Source: Anaerosalibacter massiliensis
Lineage (GTDB): Bacteria; Bacillota; Clostridia; Tissierellales; Sporanaerobacteraceae
Length of the DNA stretch: 64,000 bases
Direction of reading: 5' to 3'
NCBI GenBank assembly: GCA_000751555.1
Contig: CCEZ01000013.1
Coordinates: 1 to 64,000, forward strand
The notes under the pieces: generated by a model
What the model saw: the letters and a program-made list of their open reading frames with translations, nothing else
What the model was told of the DNA's origin: nothing
Database searches by the model: none
Shown here: piece after piece, positions 43,075 through 53,590 of the stretch
How the letters are laid out: the number at the start of each line of letters is the position of its first letter
Position numbering within the stretch: position 1 is the first letter of the stretch
Program-made: the position numbers and the translations under genes

Positions 43075-44115
43075 TTGATAGATTTTATACCTAAACAAGT
43101 ATTTTATGAACCTGATGCTTTAAACTATCCCCTTGGAAAAAAGCTGATAGATTACTTCCAAAGTATAAACATACCAATGAAACCTACTACTTCTCATAAT
43201 AGAGTTGTTGGCATAGTTGGAGATACTCCACAAGAAGCCTATAAGGAAGCAAAACATACTTTAGTTATCGGAGTTAGGAGAAGCAAAACCTTCCAAACAT
43301 GTAAACCATCTGCCCACTACCAGCTTCCATTAGCTACTTCTTGCCCTGGTATGTGTGAATATTGCTACCTATCTACTACATTAGGACCAAAACCTTATGT
43401 AAGGATATATGTTAACATTGAAGAAATATTAGATATGACTAAAAACATAATTGAATCTAGAGCACCAGAAATAACTATTTTTGAAGGTGCTGCCACATCG
43501 GATCCTGTACCTGTAGAAAAATATACTGGAAACCTTAGAAGAACCATAGAGTTCTTTGGTCGAGAACCTTTAGGTCGTTTCCGATTTGTTACTAAATTTA
43601 CTGATATAGATAGTCTTTTAGATGCAGAACATAATAACCATACACGGTTTAGATTTAGCTTGAACTGCCAATATGTAATTAAACATTTTGAACATAAAAC
43701 ACCTCAGCTTTTAGACAGGGTCATTGCAGCATCAAAAATGCTAAAAGCAAAGTATCCTATAGGCTTTATTATTGCACCAATATTTAGATTTGAAAATTGG
43801 CAAGATGAATATACTGAACTATTTGTTTTACTAGAAAAATATTTATATGAAAATATGCCTCCAAATTGGTCTCCTAAAGATTTAACTTTTGAATTTATAT
43901 CTCATCGTTATACTCTTAGGGCTAAATCCAACATACTTAATGTTTTCCCTAAAAGCAAACTTCCCATGGAGGAAAAAGAACGGAAGTTTAAATATGGACA
44001 GTTTGGATATGGTAAATATATTTATAATCCTGATGAAATAAATGAATTAAAAGAATTTTTCTTAAATAAGACAGAAAAATTCTTCCCAGGAGCAAAGGTT
44101 GAATATTTTATATAA
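43075..44115 (+). CDS. splB: Spore photoproduct lyase
   Basis: Radical SAM enzyme that reverses the spore photoproduct (5-thyminyl-5,6-dihydrothymine) in germinating spores. The cluster motif CPGMCEYC (CxxxCxxC) lies at about residues 90-97 of 346. LPLATSCPGMCEYCYL, RFVTKFTD and the C-terminal FGYGKYIY are typical. The start is TTG (MIDFIPKQVFYEP) with GGAGGTGG six bases before it; a TTG five codons earlier overlaps that site. It indicates a spore former. A decayed second copy lies at about 48.75-49.05 kb, in the same orientation. Confidence 0.93.
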   Translation: MIDFIPKQVFYEPDALNYPLGKKLIDYFQSINIPMKPTTSHNRVVGIVGDTPQEAYKEAKHTLVIGVRRSKTFQTCKPSAHYQLPLATSCPGMCEYCYLSTTLGPKPYVRIYVNIEEILDMTKNIIESRAPEITIFEGAATSDPVPVEKYTGNLRRTIEFFGREPLGRFRFVTKFTDIDSLLDAEHNNHTRFRFSLNCQYVIKHFEHKTPQLLDRVIAASKMLKAKYPIGFIIAPIFRFENWQDEYTELFVLLEKYLYENMPPNWSPKDLTFEFISHRYTLRAKSNILNVFPKSKLPMEEKERKFKYGQFGYGKYIYNPDEINELKEFFLNKTEKFFPGAKVEYFI

Positions 44116-44140
44116 TTTAATCAGAGTTTGATTCATTGCC

Positions 44141-44167
44141 AAAGGGCTAAAATACTTTTAGCCCTTT
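44141..44167 (+). terminator. Terminator after splB
   Basis: Perfect 12-base stem AAAGGGCTAAAA / TTTTAGCCCTTT with a three-base loop, 25 bases after the splB stop. The T-tract is short. Confidence 0.65.
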
Positions 44168-44390
44168 AACTCCAATAAGATAATTTTAAGAACATATTTA
44201 CAATTTTATCTAGTTCAGTAAATTCCTCATGAGACATTAGTCCATAATCTTTACCATAAATATACTTAGGTTCTAAACTCCACAAAAATGATTTAAAATT
44301 AGGGTATTTATCAATATTACTTTTTAATAACTATATAAAATACTCTAGTTTTTGATAGTTTATAGTACTATGCTTCTTCTCTTTTTTTAT
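44166..44390 (-). pseudogene. C-terminal remnant of an unidentified gene
   Basis: The minus strand reads NYQKLEYFI, a TAG stop, then LLKSNIDKYPNFKSFLWSLE and KYIYGKDYGLMSHEEFTELD, ending SYWS. The text is protein-like with an internal stop and no start. Unknown family. Confidence 0.4.
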
Positions 44391-44484
44391 AAAAGGATAA
44401 TTCTAATATTAATTCTAAAGATTTAGTTTAGTGATTATATATAGGAATTCCTTAAAATTCTCAATACTTATTGTTTTTTTATTT

Positions 44485-45297
44485 TCAACAATATAGCAAT
44501 ACAATAACTCCAAGTACAATTCTATACCAACCAAACGCCCTGAAATCATGTTTTTTAATATATCCCATTAGAAATTTTATAGCAAGTATCGATACTAAAA
44601 AGGCAACTACCATACCAAATACAAGAGTAAGAAGCTCAGTACCTGTAAAATCGAAGCCAAACTTTAACAGTTTAAATGCACTTGCACCAAACATTGTCGG
44701 TATGGCAAGAAAAAAACTAAACTCTGCCGCTGCTACTCTGGACACACCGATAATAAGTGCACCGATAATGGTTGCACCTGAACGTGATGTTCCAGGGATA
44801 AGAGACAGCACTTGAAACATTCCAATGGTAAAAGCTGTTTTGTAGTTAATTTCTGCTAATGTATTTACTCTCGATTTACGCTTTTTATTCCAAGCCTCAA
44901 TAACAATAAACAATACTCCATAAAATATAAGCATTGCAGCAATCACAACAGGAGTACCAAAATGTGCTTCTAAAAAGTCATCAAACAGAACCCCCATAAT
45001 CCCCGATGGAATACAGGCTACCAGCACCTTAAACCAAATGGAAAAGATGTCTTTTTTTATTATTGGCTTTTCTCTAAAACCAAATGGAAACATCTTGCCC
45101 CAAAACATAACTACAACAGCTAAAATTGCACCAAGTTGTATCACTACGAAGAACATTTCCTTAAACGCTTCACTCATATTAAGCTGCAAAAACTCATCAA
45201 CAAGTAACATATGCCCTGTACTACTAATAGGCAGCCACTCGGTAATGCCTTCAACAATTCCTATAATAATAACTTTTATTAATTCTAAAATATTCAT
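44485..45297 (-). CDS. uppP: Undecaprenyl-diphosphatase (bacitracin resistance)
   Basis: Integral membrane phosphatase of 271 residues that recycles undecaprenyl diphosphate, the target of bacitracin. The two family motifs are present: [17 protein letters not shown] near the N-terminus and [17 protein letters not shown] in the middle. The ATG giving MNILELIK is chosen for its AGGAGG; longer versions would extend into the permease gene. It ends the operon of two-component system, ABC transporter and UppP, the layout of bacitracin-resistance (bcrABD-type) loci. Confidence 0.93.
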   Translation of the reverse strand: MNILELIKVIIIGIVEGITEWLPISSTGHMLLVDEFLQLNMSEAFKEMFFVVIQLGAILAVVVMFWGKMFPFGFREKPIIKKDIFSIWFKVLVACIPSGIMGVLFDDFLEAHFGTPVVIAAMLIFYGVLFIVIEAWNKKRKSRVNTLAEINYKTAFTIGMFQVLSLIPGTSRSGATIIGALIIGVSRVAAAEFSFFLAIPTMFGASAFKLLKFGFDFTGTELLTLVFGMVVAFLVSILAIKFLMGYIKKHDFRAFGWYRIVLGVIVLLYC

Positions 45298-45307
45298 AGT
45301 AGTCCTC

Positions 45308-46060
45308 CTATTTAATATCCTGTTTTTTAAAATAAACAAAACTTGTGAAAATCCCAATAAAGAAAACAACGAATATAATAATAATAGCTATTTCAGTTGA
45401 ATATTTATATTTTTCAATATCTCCACTTGCAATCAAATATGAAGACGTCCATGGAAATAATACCCCTAAATCTTCATTGGCAAGGGCAACATTGCCAAGA
45501 ACTACTGTAGCAGTAGCAATAATAGGGGTAACTAAGTTCTTAAGCCAGAGTGTTATAAACACAAAAGGCGACATTGTAAAATACAATAAAAAAGCGCCTA
45601 GAAAATACTCCTTAATTGACTGCATAATAACGGCAACACTAAACTGAGCGGCATTGCCCACAATACTTAGAAGGAAGGTAGATACCCATGCTACTGCTGT
45701 CAAGATCATCATCCACACAAAAAGCATAAGGAATTTTGCTGTTAAAAAAGCCTCCTTTGAAATAGGAATAGTTAGCACTGATTTCAATGTATTTTCAGTA
45801 TATTCACGACTGAAAAGATATGCGGCTATCACTCCATAAACAATAACACCAAACAAAAGAAGCACATATAAATTTGTCTGTTCCAACATATCCGAATAAG
45901 TAATAATCTTATCAGGCTCAGTAATTTTAGCTTTTATCAGCCCAGCAAAAACCATGACTGGAGCTACCATTGCACCTAAAATACTAATAAAAAACATCTT
46001 TGAGCGTTTTAGCTTTAGAAATTCACAATAAAGTAAATTAACCAATTTCTCCACCCCCAA
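45308..46060 (-). CDS. BcrB-like ABC transporter permease
   Basis: ABC-2 type permease of about 245-250 residues with six membrane segments. The opening [18 protein letters not shown] is typical of BcrB/lantibiotic-immunity permeases. Start uncertain: TTG codons at 46060 and 46045 both lie inside the end of the ATPase gene, so the two are translationally coupled. With the ATPase it probably protects against bacitracin or a similar peptide antibiotic. Confidence 0.87.
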   Translation of the reverse strand: MGVEKLVNLLYCEFLKLKRSKMFFISILGAMVAPVMVFAGLIKAKITEPDKIITYSDMLEQTNLYVLLLFGVIVYGVIAAYLFSREYTENTLKSVLTIPISKEAFLTAKFLMLFVWMMILTAVAWVSTFLLSIVGNAAQFSVAVIMQSIKEYFLGAFLLYFTMSPFVFITLWLKNLVTPIIATATVVLGNVALANEDLGVLFPWTSSYLIASGDIEKYKYSTEIAIIIIFVVFFIGIFTSFVYFKKQDIK

Positions 46061-46961
46061 TCAAGTTTGAGAAATAATCTTCTAGCTTTTCTTCACTAAT
46101 ATTGATTTTCGATACTGAAATACCCTTTTCTACAAAGCACTGATTAAGCTTTGATCTCATCTCCAAATTAGTATAAAGGCGAATACTACCATTTTCATGT
46201 ACGCTATAATCAGTAAGTCCAAACTTTTGCTCAAGCAAAAGACAAGCTTTATTTTCATCCGATACTACAAATTCAACATACTGCCTATTACGCTGGTGAA
46301 GATCCTGCATGGCTACTTCTTCAATAAGTCTACCTTTATGCATAACCCCGATAATATCTGCAAGCTGTTCAATCTCGTTTAAAATATGGCTTGAAATGAG
46401 TATTGTTACACCTTTTTCAATGCAGAGCATTTCAAGATATTTCCGAACTTCTTGTATACCAACAGGATCAAGTCCATTAATGGGCTCATCCAAAATGAGT
46501 AACTCTGGCTCATGCATAATTGCCGCTGCTATGCCAAGACGTTGCTTCATACCAAGGGAATAGTTGCTAAAGGTCTTTTTTGTTTCCTTATCAAGGCCAA
46601 CAATTTCAAGTGCATTTTGTACACTATCTTTTTTGTGTTGTCCTCTCAGGCGAGCAAAAATCTGTAAGTTCTCACTACCTGTTAAATTTTCATAAAAACC
46701 AGGTGTTTCAATCATAGAACCAATACGACGATAAGTTTCCTTTGGATTTTTCTGATAATTTTCCCCAAATAATAAAATTTCTCCACTTGTGGAAGTGGCA
46801 AGGTTTAATAGCATCCGCATGGTTGTGGTTTTTCCTGCGCCATTTCTACCAAGCAATCCATAAATTTTGCCCTTTGGAACGTGTATATTCACACAGTCTA
46901 CACCTGTCTGTTCTCCAAACTGCTTTGTCAAATTAGTTGTTTTTATTACATATTCACTCAT
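46038..46961 (-). CDS. BcrA-like ABC transporter ATPase
   Basis: A 307-residue ATPase: LLGRNGAGKTTTMR (Walker A), YSLGMKQRLGIA (signature), LLILDEPINGLDPVG (Walker B), and SSHILNEIE (switch). The C-terminal extension is that of BcrA. The ATG giving MSEYVIKT is chosen for AGGAGG upstream. It follows the histidine kinase gene by about 110 bases and overlaps the permease. Confidence 0.9.
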   Translation of the reverse strand: MSEYVIKTTNLTKQFGEQTGVDCVNIHVPKGKIYGLLGRNGAGKTTTMRMLLNLATSTSGEILLFGENYQKNPKETYRRIGSMIETPGFYENLTGSENLQIFARLRGQHKKDSVQNALEIVGLDKETKKTFSNYSLGMKQRLGIAAAIMHEPELLILDEPINGLDPVGIQEVRKYLEMLCIEKGVTILISSHILNEIEQLADIIGVMHKGRLIEEVAMQDLHQRNRQYVEFVVSDENKACLLLEQKFGLTDYSVHENGSIRLYTNLEMRSKLNQCFVEKGISVSKINISEEKLEDYFSNLIGGGEIG

Positions 46962-47069
46962 CCACATTTCCTCCTTATAAAACTCATTATACCAAGCAAT
47001 GCTAACACTACTCTTACGCAAATCTTACTTTTTTCTTACTTGCATAAAAAAAAGAGATGATAAATGAAT

Positions 47070-47978
47070 TCATCTCTTAAATATTGGCAGTTCAATAATA
47101 AATTCCGTATATTCACCCACATTGCTCTGTACAGCTACTCTTCCGCCCTGCATCTCCATAAGCTCTTTGACAATACAAAGACCAAGGCCACTACTGTACT
47201 TGCTCCTTGCTCTATCTCCTTTATACAATCTTTCAAAAATATGGGGTAATTTATCTTTAGCTATACCAATCCCATTATCTTTTATTATTATGCTGATCAT
47301 ATCATTATCTTGCTTTACAGCAATTTTTAAATGACTGCAACCACTATGCTCTACTGCATTTTGAATAAGGTTTGATACTATTCTCTTATATGCATCAATA
47401 TCAAGTTCCACCATCCACTCCTCATCTGGAATTTCTATTTTAGGAATTATTTCTTTTTGCTCTAATGTAGGTAACCAATCAATAACTATTTCTTTAGTCA
47501 ACTCACAAATATCAGTGTCTTGCATAGACAGTTTCATTTCCTTAGAATCTATCTTAAACCAATCAAATAGTGTATCTACAAGTCTCTTTAAGTCATAGGC
47601 TTTTTTTCTTGCAATTTTTATGTATTCCTCTTTTTCAGCACCATCAACAATACCACTTTCAAGTGCATCCAAATAACCAAGTAGAGATGTAAGAGGTGTT
47701 CTCACATCATGTGAAAGACTTGTGAGCAGTTCTTTATTGACTTGTTCCAACTTTTTTTGTTGTGATAATTCCTTATTATAAGTGGATATTAGATCATTAA
47801 TTTCAAATCCTATTTCAGAAACAACCCCATTGCCTTTTACAAATACTTTTCTATTGTCTCCATTCTTATTCTCCATAAGAATCTCAAGCATTTGTTCTAA
47901 CTGCTTTCTCTGCCTAACAAATAAAAATACAAGCAGAGCACAAATCAGTCCAAGGATAACTATAATAAATATACTCAT
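47070..47978 (-). CDS. Sensor histidine kinase of the bacitracin-type module
   Basis: A 302-residue kinase with one N-terminal membrane segment (about 2-20) and almost no extracellular domain, then HisKA with the phospho-histidine in LTSLSHDVRTPLTSL and HATPase_c with NLIQNAVEH, DNGIGIAKDKL and GLGLCIVKELM. The tiny sensor part suggests it reads the transporter or a membrane signal, as in intramembrane-sensing kinases. It overlaps the response regulator gene by four bases. Confidence 0.92.
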   Translation of the reverse strand: MSIFIIVILGLICALLVFLFVRQRKQLEQMLEILMENKNGDNRKVFVKGNGVVSEIGFEINDLISTYNKELSQQKKLEQVNKELLTSLSHDVRTPLTSLLGYLDALESGIVDGAEKEEYIKIARKKAYDLKRLVDTLFDWFKIDSKEMKLSMQDTDICELTKEIVIDWLPTLEQKEIIPKIEIPDEEWMVELDIDAYKRIVSNLIQNAVEHSGCSHLKIAVKQDNDMISIIIKDNGIGIAKDKLPHIFERLYKGDRARSKYSSGLGLCIVKELMEMQGGRVAVQSNVGEYTEFIIELPIFKR

Positions 47979-48682
47979 ATACTATTCCTTCCATCAAATT
48001 TGTAGCCAACTCCCCATACAGTCTGAATAAATTGGGGCTGTTCAGGATTAGGCTCTATTTTTTTGCGAAGTCTACGAATATGTACCATAATATTGTTATC
48101 ATCAAATGCATATTCATCTTTCCATACAGCATGATATATCTGTTTTTTAGTAAAGACTTTGCCGTTGTTCTTTGCAAGGAAATAAAGTAAATCAAACTCT
48201 TTTGCTGTAAGCTCAACAGGTACTCCGTAGACTAAAACCTCTCTTGTATCAGGTGTAATTGAAAGATTATCAAATGTTAGCATAGATACAGCTTCCGCTA
48301 CATTCTCACCACCAAAAGAAGTATAGCGACGAATAAGTGACTGAACCCTTGCAACAAACTCATTCATACTAAATGGTTTTGTAAGATAATCGTCAGCACC
48401 AAGGCGGAGTCCTAAAACCTTATCAATTTCACTGTCCTTTGCAGTAAGCATAAGCACTGGTACGCTGCTTGTTTTACGCAAATCCGTAAGTACATCAAAA
48501 CCGTTTTTCTGGGGAAGCATAACATCAAGTACAACAAGCTGATATGAAGTAGCCAAACTTTCTGTAAGACCGTCTGCACCATTATGTTTAATAGTAACAG
48601 CATAACCCTCTGTTTGAAGATATTTTTTAATAAGAACGCAAAGATCTATATCATCATCTATGACTAAAATTTTTTGCTTCAA
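47975..48682 (-). CDS. OmpR-family response regulator of the bacitracin-type module
   Basis: A 235-residue regulator: receiver domain with DDD near the N-terminus, phospho-aspartate in LVVLDVMLPQKNG and the conserved lysine in YLTKPF. The C-terminal winged helix shows VELTAKEFDLLYFLAKNNGK and HIRRLRKKIEP. It starts at TTG. It probably activates the ABC transporter/UppP genes downstream. Confidence 0.93.
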   Translation of the reverse strand: MKQKILVIDDDIDLCVLIKKYLQTEGYAVTIKHNGADGLTESLATSYQLVVLDVMLPQKNGFDVLTDLRKTSSVPVLMLTAKDSEIDKVLGLRLGADDYLTKPFSMNEFVARVQSLIRRYTSFGGENVAEAVSMLTFDNLSITPDTREVLVYGVPVELTAKEFDLLYFLAKNNGKVFTKKQIYHAVWKDEYAFDDNNIMVHIRRLRKKIEPNPEQPQFIQTVWGVGYKFDGRNSI

Positions 48683-48744
48683 GAGTTCACCTTCTTTTTA
48701 CATATATTATGTAAATCAATGTTTTTCCATTCTATATAATCTAA

Positions 48745-49047
48745 TTTCCTTAATATGAATTTAACTTGTTTAAAACAATACCACAAAATTCCAATTGCTT
48801 CAAGGATTATATAAAGTAATATTATATTTTTTGTATAAAAATATGCCACTAAATTGATCTCCTAAAGACTTAACTTTTAAATTTATATTCCACCACTATA
48901 CTCTCAAAGTTAAATCTAATATACTTAATATTTTCCTAAAATCAAACTTCCTATGAATGAAAAGAATAGAAGTTTAAATGTGGACAGTTTGGATATGTAA
49001 ATATATTTATAATACTGATAAAATTAATAAATTTTAAAAATTTTAAA
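48745..49047 (+). pseudogene. Decayed second copy of splB
   Basis: Bases 48745-48830 match the region upstream of intact splB (for example AGTAATATTA). Bases 48838-49047 match its 3' part, with recognisable GGACAGTTTGGATATG and AAATATATTTATAAT. The roughly 800 bases between are deleted, and frameshifts and stops are frequent. It is in the same orientation as intact splB, so the bacitracin-type module lies between two direct copies. Confidence 0.85.
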
Positions 49048-49092
49048 TGCACTTTATATATTTATTATAAGGAAAGACACAGAGTTAATTCC

Positions 49093-51435
49093 TTATGTAT
49101 CCCAAAAATCTATTAGATTTGTTTTAATAGATTTTGAATCTTTTACTCTTCTGTAGTGAAACCACTCTCTTGGATACAATCTTCTATATTTTGTGGTACT
49201 AAATCTCTCATCTATAAGTAGCAAAGCTCCCCTGTCATTTTCGCTTCTTATAACTCTACCAGCAGCTTGAAAAACCTTGTTCATTCCAGGATACATATAG
49301 GCATACTCATACCCGAGGCCATTTTCAATTTGAAAATATTCTCTAATAATATTCCTTTCGAAACATATCTGTGGTAACCCTACTCCTACAATAGTAGCAC
49401 CAATAAGTTTCTCTCCAATTAAATCTATCCCCTCTGAAAATATACCTCCCAATACTGCAAAAGCAACCATTGTATTCTCTTGTTTAAGATGAAATCTATT
49501 TAAAAAGTTTTCTCTATCTTTTTCCTTCATAGAATTTTCTTGAACAATGGTTATTATACCTGGATTTCTATTGGTAAAACAAATATATATTTCTTCCATA
49601 TATTTATATGAAGGGAAAAAAACAAAATAATTCCCCTTTTTCTGTGAGACAAACTCTTCAATATATTCCACTATGTCTAAGTATGTCTTCTCCCTATTCT
49701 TATACTTAGTGGAAATAGTATCCCCAACTAATAAGCATAAATTACTCTTTGGAAAAGGGGAAGAAAATCTAGTAATATAATCTTCTTCGTCTCCTCCTAG
49801 TATGTTTCTATAATAATCAAGGGGTGTCAATGTAGCAGAAAAGCATATGGCTGCCTTCCCCTTTTTTAATGTTTCACTCAATAGATAAGAAGTATCTATA
49901 CAAAATAACTTTAAAAGTACATCTTTGCCCCTTTGTTCAATATAGGTTACGTACCTCTTATCATAAAAATCCGATATCTTAATGAACCTTAATAGTTCAA
50001 AATAGAGTTCTAGTATTTCCTTGTGAAGTTGGTGTTCTTTCTCCTTTATAAGCCATTGCTCCAATTCTTTAATAAGCTTTCTTATTGGAGGATAGATATC
50101 CGTTATTTCCTCTTTTTGGTAGTAAAAATCACTATTGGAAATATGCTCTCTTTTTACTTTGTTCATAATATTATTACAACTGTTAAAATTTCTTGAAAGA
50201 TTAGGAAAATCTTCTTTAAATAATCTTTTATATCTTAAAAATGGCTCTTTTACAACTTGTGCAGAAAACATATCTCGTGAACGCTCTACTAAATTATGAG
50301 CTTCATCTATTAAAAATATATAATCATTCCCACTTTCATTAAAAAATCTTTTTAAATATACATTTGGATCAAATACATAGTTGTAATCACATATAATCAC
50401 ATCACTCCACAAACTTAAATCTAAAGAAAGCTCAAAGGGACATACCTGATGAAGCTTCGCATATTCTAATATAACATCTCTTGTTATTATATCTTCCTTA
50501 TCTAATACATCCATTATAGCGTCATTTACTCTATCGAAATGACCTTTGGCATATGGACATTCTCTTGGATTACATTTTACTTCTTCATTAAGACATATTT
50601 TTTCCTTAGCAGTAATTACAATAGATTTAATCCTAAGTCCTTTCCACACCATCTGCTTTATAGAATTTAAAGCTACTTCTTTAGTAATGGTCTTTGCAGT
50701 CAAATAAAAAATCTTAGAAGCAACACCTTCTCCAATAGCTTTTATTGAAGGAAATATAGTGGAAATAGTCTTGCCTATACCTGTTGGAGCTTGAGTAAAA
50801 AGGTTTTTTTCATTAAGTATTGTCTTATAAACAGCAACAGCTAATTTTCTTTGACCTTTTCTATAGCTTTTGAAAGGAAAAGAAAGCTCCTTTATAGAGA
50901 CATTTCTAACCTCTCCCCAATAAAAAGTCATATTAGCCCACTCTATATATTTTCCAATTAGTCCTAAAAAAAACTCCTCTAATTCACTAAGAGTATAGTA
51001 TTTAATAAACTTCTTTGTTTCTTCAGATTCAATATTAAAATAGGTAAGCTGAATTTCTAATTCCTCTATTTCATTTTCTATTGCATACATGTATCCGTAA
51101 CATTTTCCTTGAGCCCAGTGGAGTAAATTATAATCCTCATCAATTTCATCTAATGGTCTAATAGTACTTTTAATCTCATCCACTATTATCCTTTGATTTT
51201 CTTTTAAAATCCCATCTGCTCTGCCTTCTATTTCTATGGTAAAATTCCCATAATTAAAAATATGCCTTAATACAACTTCTGGAGTATATTCCTCCCCATA
51301 AGAGCTTTGAACTTTTTGATGAGCCCTTGTGCCTTCCAATGCTCTAGTACTTCCTACAAAAGTATTATCTATATCTCCTGAACGAAATATAAACTCAACT
51401 AAATTTCTCACAGACACCTTAATTTGTTTAGACAT
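49093..51435 (-). CDS. Rad3/DinG-family DNA helicase with N-terminal nuclease-like domain
   Basis: A 780-residue ATP-dependent helicase. The N-terminal part (about 20-180) resembles a Cas4/RecB-type PD-(D/E)XK domain: RALEGTRAHQKVQ, EGRADGIL, IIVDEIKST. The helicase core has APTGIGKTISTIFP (Walker A), LIDEAHNLV (DEAH) and the C-terminal FQAAGRVIRSENDRG. The cysteines CLNEEVKCNPRECPYAKGH plus VCPFEL could bind the [4Fe-4S] cluster of XPD-type helicases. Start taken at MSKQIKVS, with AAAGGA six bases before it. It stands alone between the splB remnant and a long gap. Confidence 0.88.
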   Translation of the reverse strand: MSKQIKVSVRNLVEFIFRSGDIDNTFVGSTRALEGTRAHQKVQSSYGEEYTPEVVLRHIFNYGNFTIEIEGRADGILKENQRIIVDEIKSTIRPLDEIDEDYNLLHWAQGKCYGYMYAIENEIEELEIQLTYFNIESEETKKFIKYYTLSELEEFFLGLIGKYIEWANMTFYWGEVRNVSIKELSFPFKSYRKGQRKLAVAVYKTILNEKNLFTQAPTGIGKTISTIFPSIKAIGEGVASKIFYLTAKTITKEVALNSIKQMVWKGLRIKSIVITAKEKICLNEEVKCNPRECPYAKGHFDRVNDAIMDVLDKEDIITRDVILEYAKLHQVCPFELSLDLSLWSDVIICDYNYVFDPNVYLKRFFNESGNDYIFLIDEAHNLVERSRDMFSAQVVKEPFLRYKRLFKEDFPNLSRNFNSCNNIMNKVKREHISNSDFYYQKEEITDIYPPIRKLIKELEQWLIKEKEHQLHKEILELYFELLRFIKISDFYDKRYVTYIEQRGKDVLLKLFCIDTSYLLSETLKKGKAAICFSATLTPLDYYRNILGGDEEDYITRFSSPFPKSNLCLLVGDTISTKYKNREKTYLDIVEYIEEFVSQKKGNYFVFFPSYKYMEEIYICFTNRNPGIITIVQENSMKEKDRENFLNRFHLKQENTMVAFAVLGGIFSEGIDLIGEKLIGATIVGVGLPQICFERNIIREYFQIENGLGYEYAYMYPGMNKVFQAAGRVIRSENDRGALLLIDERFSTTKYRRLYPREWFHYRRVKDSKSIKTNLIDFWDT

Positions 51436-52372
51436 ACTATTCATCCTTTACCTGATAAAAGAATATTCCTTTATTTAAATATCTCCAAATCGAAAAATCG
51501 TTGGGTTTCCTCTGCATCTTTTCATACTCAATATCATGGACATGATGAGAACAATCTAATTAGATTATTTTCCTAATTTTAATATTCTCTATAACATTTT
51601 ACTGAAACCTTCTCCACTCATATTAATTTCAACTAGTTCCTTACCCATTACATGAAAAGATTAATACTGAAATATTTGGAAACTCCCTTTCTACTACTAC
51701 AATTCTATACTTATCACTTAATAATAAATAAAGGATTTAAAATCCAAAACTGGAGAACTAGTGCCACCACTAAATAAGTTTCTCCAGTTTGATTGTATGA
51801 TTAATTTATTTTCCACAATTATTCATATATAATCTTACTATTTTCACTACTCTTCTTTGGTTTTTTCCGTAATTATATTATATAATATTTACTCTACATG
51901 GCAAATATATATGATTTTTTATTTCTAATCTAATACTTTCTTTTGACCATTAATCCAAATTCACATGCGAACCTTTTAGTTTCAAATACCATTTTTATAG
52001 AATGTTAGATATATCTATGGACGTCTAAAGTCAATAGACTTTCTTAAAAAACATAAATTATTTTCAGACTACGTTACCTTCATAGGAGGAAATAATTTTT
52101 TCATTGCAGGAATAAAAATCCCATTATAGCCAATGGTTTCCCCAAATGATTTAATCGTTTCCATTAGCTGGCCATACGGCGAAGATTGATATTACGCCGA
52201 TTTTTTTAAAAACTTTATATTATTCAATCATTTTGGAATAATCCTCTAGAAATTTTTCAGACTTCTCCATACTTTGTTATCTTTTGTCTTCGACTTTAGA
52301 AATCCATTTCTTCCTCAAATTGCCCCATTGCTTCATCTAAAATTTCATTCCAAAAATATTTTTATTAAGAAT
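51436..52372. other. Long intergenic region with decayed fragments
   Basis: The minus strand carries broken protein-like pieces (METIKSFGETIGYNGIFIPA then MKKLFPPMKVT near 52.1 kb, and HVMGKELVEINMSGEGFSKM near 51.6 kb), so one or more genes were lost here. At 51748-51792 an inverted repeat AACTGGAGAA / TTCTCCAGTT encloses 25 bases. No intact gene is visible. Confidence 0.45.
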
Positions 52373-53557
52373 TTAATTTCCTACTGTTAGAAATCTCTTT
52401 GAAAAACTTCTTATTCCTATAGCTCCTAAAGGTGCTGTTATTAAAATAGATAAAACCGCTATCGCTAAAATTACATCTCCAGATTCTACACCTAAAGATA
52501 ATGGTACTCCTCCTATAGCCGCCTGAACAGTTGCCTTAGGTATATAAGATATTATACAAAACAGTCTTTCTTTCCAATTTAAATCAGTTCCTAATAAAGA
52601 TATCATAACTCCAATACTCCTACCTATAAGTCCAATTAATATAAGAATAACTCCTTTTATTCCAGAATTAAATGCTACTAAAATATTAACTTGTGCACCA
52701 ACTAAAACAAAAAGAAATATTTCTGCAAAAACCCATATTTTATCAAACTTCATAGCTAATCTCTTTCCTACCTTAGGTATTTTTTCAAATATAATAAATC
52801 CTATTGTCATAACTCCTAATAAGGAAGCTATTTCAATTTTACTTTTCAACAAATTTTCTAATTCAGTAAATAAGATTGATAAACCAAGTACTAATAAAAC
52901 TTTTTTAGTATCACGTATATGATATTTATTAAAAATTCTTATTAAGATATAGCCAATAGTTATACCACCTGCAATACCTAATAATATAGATACTGGAATA
53001 CCTAATAATTGCATACCAATATTTATATGAGTACCACTATATAAGCCTAAAAAAGCACTAAATATAGTAATAGCAAAAACATCATCAATAGAAGCTCCTG
53101 CCATTATTAAAGTTGGAATTCCTTTATTTGTTCCTATATTATTCTTATTTAAATTTAACATTGAAGGAACAACAACTGCAGGAGAAACTGCTGCAAGAAC
53201 AAATCCCAATATCCCACCTTCTATAAAAGAAAATTTAAGAACCTTTATTGAAGCAAAAGCAATAAAAAGTCCTTCTATTAATCCTGGAATAAAACTCATT
53301 TTTATAGCAGTAGTTCCAACTTTTTTCAGATCATTTTTATTAATTCCAAATCCTGCTCTTAATAAAATAATAATCAAAGCAATTTTTCTTAAATCTGATG
53401 ATACATTAATCATTTCTGGTCTGATCCAATTGAGACCATAAGGTCCTATTATTATGCCTAAAATTAACATTCCTAACAAACCTGGTATCCTTATTTTTTC
53501 AAAAAATCTATTTGCAGGTATCCCTAGTAATAATATAATAGCTAAACTTCCAGCCAT
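52373..53557 (-). CDS. CPA-family cation/proton antiporter under fluoride control
   Basis: Membrane antiporter of 394 residues with about 12 hydrophobic segments: IRIPGLLGMLILGIIIGPYG at the start and, in the middle, GASIDDVFAITIF, the paired acidic residues (ASIDD) typical of CPA1/NhaP-type exchangers. Such exchangers swap Na+ or K+ for protons. The gene stands alone behind a fluoride riboswitch and terminator, so it is expected to rise with fluoride. Antiporters are known, though less common, members of that regulon; whether it exports fluoride or restores ion/pH balance is not shown. Confidence 0.9.
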   Translation of the reverse strand: MAGSLAIILLLGIPANRFFEKIRIPGLLGMLILGIIIGPYGLNWIRPEMINVSSDLRKIALIIILLRAGFGINKNDLKKVGTTAIKMSFIPGLIEGLFIAFASIKVLKFSFIEGGILGFVLAAVSPAVVVPSMLNLNKNNIGTNKGIPTLIMAGASIDDVFAITIFSAFLGLYSGTHINIGMQLLGIPVSILLGIAGGITIGYILIRIFNKYHIRDTKKVLLVLGLSILFTELENLLKSKIEIASLLGVMTIGFIIFEKIPKVGKRLAMKFDKIWVFAEIFLFVLVGAQVNILVAFNSGIKGVILILIGLIGRSIGVMISLLGTDLNWKERLFCIISYIPKATVQAAIGGVPLSLGVESGDVILAIAVLSILITAPLGAIGIRSFSKRFLTVGN

Positions 53558-53590
53558 AAAATCACTCCTTATCTTTAATTAAAAACAAAA

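Noticed and set aside
51748-51792. GTGGTGGCACTAG on the minus strand inside an inverted repeat, resembling a T-box sequence
   Set aside because: The core does not match AGGGTGGNACCGCG, no stem I or specifier region fits in the available space, and the downstream gene is a helicase rather than an aminoacyl-tRNA synthetase or amino-acid gene.
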